Below the pieces are notes generated by a model, which saw only the letters and a program-made list of their open reading frames with translations, ran no database searches and was not told the DNA's origin. Positions 1 to 5,022 of a stretch of 5,022 nt of DNA are shown here, piece by piece. Source of the stretch: JACQCE01 sp041484905 (GTDB taxonomy: Bacteria > Nitrospirota > Nitrospiria > JACQCE01); NCBI GenBank assembly GCA_041484905.1, contig JBGPIL010000163.1, forward strand, positions 1-5,022. The letters run 5' to 3'. The position numbers were made by a program, and so were the translations under genes. The stretch's first letter is position 1. The number at the start of each line of letters is the position of its first letter.

Positions 1-1
1 G

Positions 2-406
2 AGTCTCCAGTCGCTCAACGGGGCGACGGCGCCTGCGGTCGTGTTTGAGCCGACGGCGCTGCCGCCGATCCGGCTGGACCGCCGCCAGTTTCGCTCCGTG
101 CTCACCAACCTTCTCCTCAACGCACAGGAAGCCAGCCGCCACCCCAACGGCCGGATCCGGATCTGTACCGGGCACCAAAACGGGTGGGCGTCGCTCTCTG
201 TCATTGATGACGGCTGCGGCATGTCTTCAGACTTCATGGATCGGCACCTCTTCCAGCCATTCCGCAGCACCAAGCCGGGCGGGTTGGGCATCGGTCTGTA
301 CCAATGCCGGAAGATCGTGGACGCCCACGGCGGCCGTATCACGGTGGACAGCCGGGAAGGCAACGGCACCACCGTCACCATTTTGCTCCCCACGTCAACG
401 GAATAG
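2..406 (+). CDS. prsK: PrsK-type sensor histidine kinase, C-terminal ATP-binding domain (5' end outside window)
   Basis: The open frame enters at base 2 without a start codon and codes for the last 134 residues of a sensor histidine kinase. Visible is the HATPase_c domain: an N box with LLLNAQEAS (Asn near visible residue 40), a G1 box DDGCGM (69-74), an F-box region LFQPFRSTK, and a G2 box GGLGIGLYQCR (93-103), closing with the usual GxGTTVTILLP strand. This domain binds ATP and supplies the phosphate for the kinase's His, which lies upstream of the window. The PFRSTK-GxGIGLYQ pattern is like PrsK, the kinase of the PEP-CTERM/exosortase system. The next gene is a PrsR-type regulator starting 5 bases after the stop, so the two form one operon and almost certainly a cognate pair. 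The sensor part is unseen, so the PrsK name rests on domain style and neighbours. Confidence 0.88.
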   Translation, partial: SLQSLNGATAPAVVFEPTALPPIRLDRRQFRSVLTNLLLNAQEASRHPNGRIRICTGHQNGWASLSVIDDGCGMSSDFMDRHLFQPFRSTKPGGLGIGLYQCRKIVDAHGGRITVDSREGNGTTVTILLPTSTE

Positions 407-411
407 GCCCC

Positions 412-1764
412 ATGCTGAGACCGCTGCTCCTGACTGAAGACGACGAGTTGATTCGCAACCAGATGCAATGGGGGCTCTCCTCCGACTATCAGGTGCACGT
501 CGCCGGCAACCGCGAAGGCGCGCTCGCCCTCGCCAAGCAGCTTCAGCCTCCGGTCGTGCTGCTGGATCTCGGGCTGCCGCCCACGCCGAGAGAAGCCACC
601 GAGGGCTTGCAAACACTCCAGGAGCTGCTGCGTCTGCTGCCGCGCACCAAAGTCATCGTCGTGACCGGCCATGGCGAGCGGGCCGTTGCGCTCAAGGCGG
701 TGGAGCTGGGGGCGCATGATTATTTCACCAAACCGACCGATCTGGCCGAGTTGAAGCTCCTGCTCAAGCGGGCCTATCAGCTCTACGACCTGGAAGCGGA
801 AAACGCGGCCCGCCGGCGCGAGGTCGCGGGCCATGGGTTCGGCTCCCTGCTCGGGAATTCACCGGTCATGCAGTCGCTCTTTACGACCATCCGCAAAGTG
901 GCCGGCTCGGACGCCGCTGTTCTTGTGATGGGCGAAAGCGGAACCGGCAAGGAGCTGGTCGCCCAAACGATTCATGCCGAAAGCGCGCGGGCCGGGCGGC
1001 CCTTTGTCGCCATCAACTGTGGCGCCATTCCCGACAACTTGCTGGAAAGCGAGCTGTTCGGGTATGAGAAAGGCGCCTTTACCGGTGCCACCGCTCAGCG
1101 GCGGGGTCGGATCGAATTCGCCGCGGGCGGCACCCTGTTCCTCGATGAGGTTGGCGAACTGCCGCTCGCGCTTCAGGTCAAGCTTCTTCGATTCCTGCAG
1201 GACCGTACGATCGAACGGGTGGGGGGACACGAATCAATTCATGTTGACGTCCGCATCATGGCCGCCACGAACAAAGATCTGAGCGACGCGATTGCCGGCG
1301 GGACGTTCCGGGACGACCTGTACTACCGCCTCCGCGTCGTCACGGTCTCCGTCCCCCCCCTCAGAGAGCGCGGCCCCGATGTGATGTTACTGGCCCAGGC
1401 CTTTCTGGATCGCACCACCTCTGAAGAGAAAAAACCCGTCAAAGGGTTAACCCCGGAAGCCTGGGATGCGTTGCGAGCGTATCACTGGCCCGGCAATATT
1501 CGGGAACTCGAAAACCGGGTCAAGCGGGCCGTCATCATGGCGGAAGGACGACTGGTCTCTCCGACCGACCTTGAACTCTCGGCGCAGACGCCGCCAGCCC
1601 CATCGCTGCGCGCCGCGAAAGAACAGACCGAACGAGAGGTGGTCCTGGCCGCCCTGATCAAACATCACGGCAACATCACCCGGGCGGCCACGGAGCTTGG
1701 TCTCAGCCGTCAAGCCCTCCATGAAATTATCGTCAAACGGGACATTCGGCTGCCCAGTAACTGA
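412..1764 (+). CDS. prsR: PrsR-type sigma-54-dependent response regulator (PEP-CTERM-box response regulator)
   Basis: A 450-residue NtrC-family transcription activator. Residues 4-122 form a receiver with acidic pair D10/D11, phospho-acceptor D52 in VVLLDLGLPP, T85 and K107. The LGLPPxPxxATEGLxTL stretch after the Asp is typical of PrsR. Residues about 146-375 are the AAA+ sigma-54 activation domain: Walker A GESGTGKE (174-181), the sigma-54-contacting loop GAFTGA (221-226), Walker B GGTLFLDEVGEL (from 239), sensor-I-like AATNKDL, and VPPLRER. Residues about 407-446 are a Fis-type DNA-binding helix-turn-helix (NITRAATELGLSRQALHEII). Nothing essential is missing. An open frame extends upstream to 304, but that part overlaps the kinase gene and is arginine/histidine-rich shadow; ATG 412 follows the kinase stop by 5 bases, behind a weak GGAATAGG, so translation is probably coupled. 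In this family phosphorylation drives ATP-dependent opening of sigma-54 polymerase at PEP-CTERM gene promoters. A C8 run lies at 1353-1360. Confidence 0.94.
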   Translation: MLRPLLLTEDDELIRNQMQWGLSSDYQVHVAGNREGALALAKQLQPPVVLLDLGLPPTPREATEGLQTLQELLRLLPRTKVIVVTGHGERAVALKAVELGAHDYFTKPTDLAELKLLLKRAYQLYDLEAENAARRREVAGHGFGSLLGNSPVMQSLFTTIRKVAGSDAAVLVMGESGTGKELVAQTIHAESARAGRPFVAINCGAIPDNLLESELFGYEKGAFTGATAQRRGRIEFAAGGTLFLDEVGELPLALQVKLLRFLQDRTIERVGGHESIHVDVRIMAATNKDLSDAIAGGTFRDDLYYRLRVVTVSVPPLRERGPDVMLLAQAFLDRTTSEEKKPVKGLTPEAWDALRAYHWPGNIRELENRVKRAVIMAEGRLVSPTDLELSAQTPPAPSLRAAKEQTEREVVLAALIKHHGNITRAATELGLSRQALHEIIVKRDIRLPSN

Positions 1765-1822
1765 CCGACGGAAAAGTTGACAGATTGCCGATGGATGGCG
1801 CTTCACAACAGATTGATTTATC

Positions 1823-1842
1823 ATGACTTATTCTCAGGTCAT
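1823..1842. promoter_or_regulatory. Inverted repeat ATGAC-N10-GTCAT, possible distal activator site
   Basis: A perfect 5-base inverted repeat (1823-1827 and 1838-1842) separated by 10 bases. It lies about 200-220 bases upstream of the predicted sigma-54 start site and shares the TGAC/GTCA core with the dyad at 1915-1928. Both could be half-site pairs for the neighbouring regulator. Repeats of this length can arise by chance, so this is a weak call. Confidence 0.2.
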
Positions 1843-1914
1843 TGACGGCTTGATTCAGGGCCATCTCCCGCAGCAGGCAAACTTGACAATCCGCAAGAGA
1901 TAGAGGCATCGCTG

Positions 1915-1928
1915 TGACTAAAACGTCA
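1915..1928. promoter_or_regulatory. Dyad TGAC-N6-GTCA, candidate PrsR enhancer site
   Basis: TGAC at 1915-1918 and GTCA at 1925-1928 form a perfect 4-base dyad around TAAAAC. Its place, about 116-129 bases upstream of the predicted start site of the sigma-54 promoter, is the normal range for an NtrC-family activator. An IHF-like site and AT-rich DNA lie between it and the promoter. The binding sequence of PrsR is not known to me, so assignment to this protein is inference. Confidence 0.3.
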
Positions 1929-1965
1929 ACAATAAACAGCCAAGAAAACAAATATTACATATATA

Positions 1966-1978
1966 TATCAAATGACTA
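1966..1978 (+). promoter_or_regulatory. IHF-like DNA-bending site
   Basis: TATCAAATGACTA matches the IHF consensus WATCAA-N4-TTR at all defined positions but one (C in place of the first T). It is preceded by an AT-rich tract that includes (AT)5 at 1959-1968, as is common next to IHF sites. It sits about 66-78 bases upstream of the predicted start site, between the candidate enhancer dyad and the sigma-54 promoter, where a bend would bring a bound activator to the polymerase. The consensus is loose and the match imperfect. Confidence 0.33.
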
Positions 1979-1981
1979 TGA

Positions 1982-2001
1982 GCTCACCTGTGTTGCTCAC
2001 C
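1982..2001 (+). repeat. Direct repeat GCTCACC, 13-base period
   Basis: GCTCACC occurs at 1982-1988 and again at 1995-2001. The pair lies 17 to 36 bases upstream of the -24 element, close to the promoter. It could be a proximal protein-binding site or simply chance. Confidence 0.35.
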
Positions 2002-2017
2002 AGAAATCATTCAAGTA

Positions 2018-2033
2018 TGGCATGGGCCTTGCT
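2018..2033 (+). promoter_or_regulatory. Sigma-54 (RpoN) -24/-12 promoter of the PEP-CTERM gene
   Basis: TGGCATGGGCCTTGCT fits the sigma-54 consensus TGGCACG-N4-TTGCW with one mismatch (T for C). The invariant GG (2019-2020) and GC (2031-2032) are exactly 10 bases apart. Transcription should begin near 2043-2046, leaving a leader of about 35 bases before the ATG at 2079. The gene upstream codes for a sigma-54 activator with an intact GAFTGA loop, which makes the match meaningful. The promoter lies inside the longer open frame from 1914 and so supports the shorter protein. Confidence 0.87.
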
Positions 2034-2065
2034 TCATTATATATACAGCTCGTGGGTACTTTAAT

Positions 2066-2073
2066 GGGGGGAG
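2066..2073 (+). promoter_or_regulatory. Strong ribosome binding site of the PEP-CTERM gene
   Basis: GGGGGGAG lies 5 bases before ATG 2079 and is purine-rich enough to act as a Shine-Dalgarno sequence. It decides the start: the in-frame ATG at 2064 overlaps this element and has no good site of its own. Confidence 0.75.
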
Positions 2074-2078
2074 CTTTC

Positions 2079-2327
2079 ATGAAGAAATTGATCGTGATCA
2101 TCGCGCTGGCGCTGTCGGTTGTGGTTGGAATGACTTCAAAGGCATCAGCGTGGACATTCGACAATTGGAGCGATTGGACCGGGGGCGACTGGGGCCAATA
2201 TTGTGACTACGTCGATGGCGGTGGCACAGACGGCGGCGGCACCACCACGGCACCCGAACCTGCAAGTCTCCTGTTGATGGGTTCCGGCCTCGTTGGACTG
2301 TGGGCCGTCAATCGGAAGCGCAAGTAA
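2079..2327 (+). CDS. Small secreted PEP-CTERM sorting-domain protein
   Basis: An 82-residue exported protein. Residues 1-24 are a Sec signal peptide: KK, a hydrophobic core, and a likely cleavage after ASA (22-24). The mature part before the sorting signal is only about 34 residues, rich in Trp, Asp, Gly and Thr: WTFDNWSDWTGGDW (25-38), one Cys (42), then Gly-Thr stretches as a linker. The C-terminus is a classic PEP-CTERM signal: PEP (59-61), the hydrophobic stretch SLLLMGSGLVGLWAV, and a basic end NRKRK. Exosortase is expected to recognise this tail, and such proteins are tied to extracellular polysaccharide and floc or biofilm formation. The start at 2079 is chosen for the signal peptide, ribosome site and sigma-54 promoter. 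Small PEP-CTERM proteins under PrsK-PrsR and RpoN control are known from floc-forming bacteria such as Zoogloea; equivalence is inferred. Its own biochemical role is unknown. Confidence 0.93.
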   Translation: MKKLIVIIALALSVVVGMTSKASAWTFDNWSDWTGGDWGQYCDYVDGGGTDGGGTTTAPEPASLLLMGSGLVGLWAVNRKRK

Positions 2328-2352
2328 TCAACGCACCACAGAGTTGAACATA

Positions 2353-2391
2353 AAGGGCGCCGGTGACTTCACCCGGCGCCCTTCGTGTTTT
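2353..2391 (+). terminator. Rho-independent terminator between convergent genes
   Basis: An 11-base-pair perfect stem AAGGGCGCCGG / CCGGCGCCCTT (2353-2363 and 2373-2383), extendable with one bulged base through TGA/TCA, with a short loop, followed by CGTGTTTTA. It ends transcription of the PEP-CTERM gene 25 bases after its stop. Read on the other strand it is followed by TTTATGTT, so it may also stop transcripts of the convergent TPR gene, though less well. Confidence 0.85.
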
Positions 2392-2412
2392 ATCACTTCA
2401 AACCGGAACGGT

Positions 2413-4713
2413 TTAAAACTGCTTCAGCGTTTGCTTGGCTTCTTCAGCGCCGGGAAATGACGGACTGAAGCGGAGCGCCATCTCCAGTTCCCGTTTGGCT
2501 TCGGTTCGGTTCCCATTTTTAAAATAGGTCATGCCAAGGTGGTAATGTCCTATGGGATTCTCGGGGACTTTTTCCGTGCTCTCCCGAAGGAGCGACTGCG
2601 CTTTGAGGTAGACGTTCTTCTTGTAATAAATCCACCCTAACGTATCGGCAATGCCGGGGTCGTCAGGCGATTGTGCTCTGGCCCGCTCGGCCATCTTCAG
2701 CGCCACGTCAATATTACCGCCATGTTCCGCATAGTTCCAGGCCAGATTGTTCAGCGCCGGCACCAGCCCCGGTTGCAGCTTCAAGGCCTTTTCATACGAG
2801 GCGGATGCCTGCTGGTGCTGCTTCTGCGCGTCATATAACACCCCGATCAACACATGCGCCGGCGCAAACGTGGGATCGATGGCGATGGCCGCCTGATACT
2901 GCGCCATCGCTTTCTCATAGGCCTGCTGTGTCGCATACAACTCGCCGAGATGCAAATAGGCATTGAGCAAATCCTTGTCAGCCTGAATGGCGTCTTTGAA
3001 TTGCGCTTCGGCCTGCGCCGTCTGCCGTTGCTGGTTGTAGAGTTGTCCCAGAAGGTCATGGATCGTGGCACCGGTCTTGGGGTGGTCGGCCACCAGCGCC
3101 AATTGGGCCAGGCCGCGCTTGATCGCCCGTTCCGGCTGATGTTGCGCCTGATCGATCTCGACGATCTGCTTCAAACCATCCACCATGTCGGGATCGAGCT
3201 TGAGCGCGGCCTCCAGTTCGATGAGCGCTGCAGGAAACTGTTGTTGTTCTCTGTAGGCCCGACCCAAAAAATAGTGGGCCATGGCGTGGCCGGGAGACTG
3301 GGCCACCACCGCTTTGATGGCCTCAACCGCTTCACCGATTCTGTGTTGCGCGAGATAGGCGCGCCCCAGCAGCAGCCGCGCGCCCGCATGGTGCGATTGA
3401 TCCTGTAACACCGCCTCAGCTTGTTCGACGGCCAGCGGGAACGCCCGCGTATCCAGATACAACTCGGCCAGTGACAACCGGGCTTCCGTGTAGCCGGGTT
3501 GGAGTTCGATGGCTTTGACCAGCTCCGATTTCGCCGTTTGCAGATCGTGATTTTGCCGATGCGCCTCACCGAGGTAATAATGGCCCGGCGCAAATTGGGG
3601 GCGCTCTGTCACAACACGGCGAAATAACGCTTTGGCCTCATCGGCTTCCGACATCGCCAAGTGGTACCGGCCTTTTAAAAAAAGCCCGTCCAGTTCATCC
3701 GGCGCAGCGCGAAGGATTTCATCGATGAGGAGCTTGGCTTCATTCAACCGGCGCTGATCGAGCAGCAGTTCGGCCCGTTTTCGTTTCGGCGCCAGGGAGG
3801 CCGGCATGGCCTGTTCCGCCTTGACGTACTCGGCCAACGCACGGTCCATGCGTCCCGTGCTGGCATAGAAATTGGCCAGTTGGGCGCGCGCCTCAAGATC
3901 ACGGGGGTCGCGTTCAATGGCCGCCTGATAGGCCGCTTCCGCCTCGCCCTGTTTTCCCCACGCGGCATAAAAATTCGCCACCTGCAGTCGCAACCGGCCG
4001 TTATCGGGGTCAAGGGCGATCACCTTCCGAAGCTCCTGATCGGCGCGATCATAGCGTTTCTGCCCGGCGTAAAAATTCACCAGCGCCAGCCGCACGTCAA
4101 CCGAGCGGTTATCGACGGCCAACGCGCGCTGATATTGCGCCTCGGCGGCTTTCAGGTTGCCATCGGCCGCATAGAGGGCCGCGATGCTCAGATAGAGCGG
4201 GGTCTGCGATGGCGCGATCGAGACGGCCTCTTCATAGCTGGCGATCGCGCGCGCCGTCTCCCGCTGCGCCGCGTAAATCTTTCCCTTCAAGATGAAGGCG
4301 TCCACGTAGCGGGGATCGCGTTTGAGGACGAGATCAACCTGCTCCAGCGCCTTCTTATACTCTCCGACTTGCAGGTCATGCTCGCCGATCTTCAGAGAGG
4401 CGTCGAGCAACGAGGCATCCAGCTCCACGCTACGCGAGAAGGCCTGAAACGCCTGCTCGCGGTTGGCCACTTCGCCCATGCGCAAATAGGTCAGCCCCAT
4501 TCGATAGTAGACCTGTGCGTCGGTCGGGTCGACCTTGGCCGCATTTTTCAACTCGATAATCGCGGCGGGATAATCGACTTGCTGAACGTAGCGTTCGGCC
4601 CGTTTTAGGTACTCGGACTTCTGCTCCTTGACGTTGCCCTGGCAGGCGAAGAGCACCGCCAGCATCAACAGCGCAATCGCGTTTGGCCTATTGATGTGAT
4701 GGCAATATTTCAT
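2413..4713 (-). CDS. TPR-repeat lipoprotein, PrsT-like (PEP-CTERM system)
   Basis: A 766-residue protein made almost wholly of tetratricopeptide repeats, helical pairs that scaffold protein complexes. Residues 1-23 form a lipoprotein signal with basic/polar start, hydrophobic core ALLMLAVL, and lipobox LFAC with Cys24 as lipidation site (Phe at -2 is less usual). The +2 residue is Gln, so outer-membrane placement is likely. About 21 repeats of 34-37 residues follow, each with the G/A-xx-Y...A...Y/F...A...P spacing; examples end in LKLDPD, IAIDPT and LKLQPG. The LNNLAWNYAE...DTLGWIYYKK block near the C-terminus and the start YLKRAERYV..YPAAIIELKNA resemble PrsT, though that family is usually longer. 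The frame extends 44 codons upstream of ATG 4713, but that part has no signal peptide and overlaps the permease gene. GGAA 5 bases before the ATG is a weak ribosome site. Convergent to the PEP-CTERM gene. TPR identity is certain; the PrsT link is from style and neighbourhood. Confidence 0.88.
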   Translation of the reverse strand: MKYCHHINRPNAIALLMLAVLFACQGNVKEQKSEYLKRAERYVQQVDYPAAIIELKNAAKVDPTDAQVYYRMGLTYLRMGEVANREQAFQAFSRSVELDASLLDASLKIGEHDLQVGEYKKALEQVDLVLKRDPRYVDAFILKGKIYAAQRETARAIASYEEAVSIAPSQTPLYLSIAALYAADGNLKAAEAQYQRALAVDNRSVDVRLALVNFYAGQKRYDRADQELRKVIALDPDNGRLRLQVANFYAAWGKQGEAEAAYQAAIERDPRDLEARAQLANFYASTGRMDRALAEYVKAEQAMPASLAPKRKRAELLLDQRRLNEAKLLIDEILRAAPDELDGLFLKGRYHLAMSEADEAKALFRRVVTERPQFAPGHYYLGEAHRQNHDLQTAKSELVKAIELQPGYTEARLSLAELYLDTRAFPLAVEQAEAVLQDQSHHAGARLLLGRAYLAQHRIGEAVEAIKAVVAQSPGHAMAHYFLGRAYREQQQFPAALIELEAALKLDPDMVDGLKQIVEIDQAQHQPERAIKRGLAQLALVADHPKTGATIHDLLGQLYNQQRQTAQAEAQFKDAIQADKDLLNAYLHLGELYATQQAYEKAMAQYQAAIAIDPTFAPAHVLIGVLYDAQKQHQQASASYEKALKLQPGLVPALNNLAWNYAEHGGNIDVALKMAERARAQSPDDPGIADTLGWIYYKKNVYLKAQSLLRESTEKVPENPIGHYHLGMTYFKNGNRTEAKRELEMALRFSPSFPGAEEAKQTLKQF

Positions 4714-4785
4714 GACGATTCCATTGTAATTCCTGCAATTCCGGCCGCCGATCGGACGAGTCTGTATAGCACTTCCTCCCGGAGA

Positions 4786-4802
4786 CTGCAATCCCTCAAC
4801 CT
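4786..4802 (-). promoter_or_regulatory. Weak sigma-54-like element upstream of the TPR gene
   Basis: On the minus strand AGGTTGAGGGATTGCAG has a full -12 element TTGCA and GG exactly 10 bases before the GC, but the rest of the -24 element (consensus TGGCACG) is poor. Its start site would fall about 60 bases before the ATG at 4713. It straddles the end of the permease gene. If real, it would place the TPR gene under the same sigma factor as the PEP-CTERM gene. A GG-N10-GC pair is common by chance, so confidence is low. Confidence 0.22.
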
Positions 4803-5022
4803 GGGCTATTTGACCGGACGTCGAGCCTGTCCCGCAATCCGTCACCCAGCAGATTCAAGCCCAACACCACCGCCATGATCACCAGACCCGGCACAAGAGT
4901 CAAATGTGGGGCGAGCACCCCGAAGGCCCGTCCCTCCGCCAGCATGCTCCCCCAGCTCGGCGTCGGCGGCTGGACACCCAAACCTAAAAAACTCAATCCC
5001 GCCTCGGCCACAATCGCACTCC
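4796..5022 (-). CDS. DppC/OppC-type ABC transporter permease, C-terminal end (5' end outside window)
   Basis: The last 74 residues of an inner-membrane permease of the dipeptide/oligopeptide/nickel ABC importer family; the frame runs off the window edge without a start. The segment AEAGLSFLGLGVQPPTPSWG, followed by ML.EGR, a hydrophobic helix (LTLVPGLVIMAVVLGLNLLG) and DGLRDRLD, is the near-invariant ending of DppC/OppC proteins. The EAA loop that contacts the ATPase lies upstream and is not seen. The substrate cannot be told from this part. The gene is on the same strand as the TPR gene and ends 82 bases before its ATG; I saw no clear terminator in the gap, so read-through is possible. A functional link to the PEP-CTERM genes is not indicated. 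Confidence 0.92.
   Translation of the reverse strand, partial: SAIVAEAGLSFLGLGVQPPTPSWGSMLAEGRAFGVLAPHLTLVPGLVIMAVVLGLNLLGDGLRDRLDVRSNSPG

Larger units (their letters stand above)
1765..2078 (+). other. Regulatory intergenic region upstream of the PEP-CTERM gene
   Basis: These 314 bases hold no convincing gene. They are clearly richer in A and T than the flanking genes, above all at about 1919-1980. The region carries a sigma-54 promoter near its right end and candidate activator and IHF sites further left, each listed separately. An open frame starting with GTG at 1914 runs through it into the PEP-CTERM gene, but the sigma-54 promoter lies inside that stretch and its translation looks non-coding. 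I saw no strong hairpin terminator just after the regulator gene, so some read-through from the kinase-regulator operon is possible. Confidence 0.7.

Noticed and set aside
304..411. N-terminal extension of the response regulator frame
   Set aside because: It overlaps the kinase gene in another frame, is a compositionally odd Arg/His-rich stretch, and the receiver domain starts normally right after ATG 412.
859..1230. 123-codon minus-strand open frame inside the regulator gene
   Set aside because: It lies antisense to the Walker A and GAFTGA region of the regulator and has no recognisable protein features.
1777..1782. TTGACA -35-like hexamers at 1777 and 1883
   Set aside because: Neither has a TATAAT-like hexamer at 16-18 bases downstream, so no sigma-70 promoter can be supported.
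1914..2078. Longer version of the PEP-CTERM protein starting at GTG 1914
   Set aside because: It would place the sigma-54 promoter inside the gene and bury the signal peptide; the good ribosome site belongs to ATG 2079.
2400..2414. Small hairpin AAACCG-GAA-CGGTTT at the end of the TPR gene
   Set aside because: A 6-base stem overlapping the stop codon and with no T run after it in the gene's direction is too weak to call a terminator.
3880..4608. 242-codon plus-strand open frame antisense to the TPR gene
   Set aside because: It is a shadow of the repetitive GC-rich TPR gene: no domain, no ribosome site, and the minus-strand frame is an unmistakable TPR protein.
4714..4845. 44-codon extension of the TPR lipoprotein
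   Set aside because: It overlaps the permease gene and precedes a clear lipoprotein signal peptide, which must be N-terminal.

Overview
The window looks like chromosomal DNA from a GC-rich, Gram-negative bacterium with an exosortase/PEP-CTERM protein-sorting system. Three things point there: the 3' end of a PrsK-type sensor kinase gene followed directly by a full PrsR-type sigma-54 activator gene, a small secreted protein with a textbook PEP-CTERM tail, and a TPR lipoprotein resembling the PrsT family. Such loci occur in many exopolysaccharide-producing Proteobacteria, Nitrospirota and relatives. The sequence alone does not fix the genus; Nitrospirota or a proteobacterium are guesses. No exosortase or polysaccharide gene lies inside the window.

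Layout: (1) 2-406 (+), C-terminal ATPase part of the histidine kinase. (2) 412-1764 (+), the response regulator, 5 bases downstream and surely co-transcribed; it has receiver, AAA+ and Fis-type HTH domains. (3) 1765-2078, a 314-base AT-richer regulatory region with a near-perfect sigma-54 -24/-12 promoter at 2018-2033, an IHF-like site, a TGAC/GTCA dyad at the usual distance for an enhancer, and a short direct repeat. (4) 2079-2327 (+), an 82-residue PEP-CTERM protein with a strong ribosome binding site. (5) 2353-2391, a GC-rich hairpin terminator between convergent genes. (6) 2413-4713 (-), a 766-residue TPR-repeat lipoprotein. (7) 4796-5022 (-), the C-terminal end of a DppC/OppC-type ABC transporter permease, probably unrelated in function.

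How it fits together: a signal sensed by the kinase would phosphorylate Asp52 of the regulator. Through its GAFTGA-bearing AAA+ domain, the regulator would open sigma-54 RNA polymerase at the promoter 54 to 60 bases upstream of the PEP-CTERM gene. The small protein would be exported by Sec, handled by an exosortase at its PEP motif, and released or anchored together with extracellular polysaccharide. The TPR lipoprotein would be a periplasm-facing scaffold for the same export system. The regulator-promoter link is an inference from motif content and adjacency, but the promoter motif itself is clearly present.

Three gene starts differ from the longest open frames: the regulator starts at 412, the PEP-CTERM protein at 2079 and the TPR lipoprotein at 4713.
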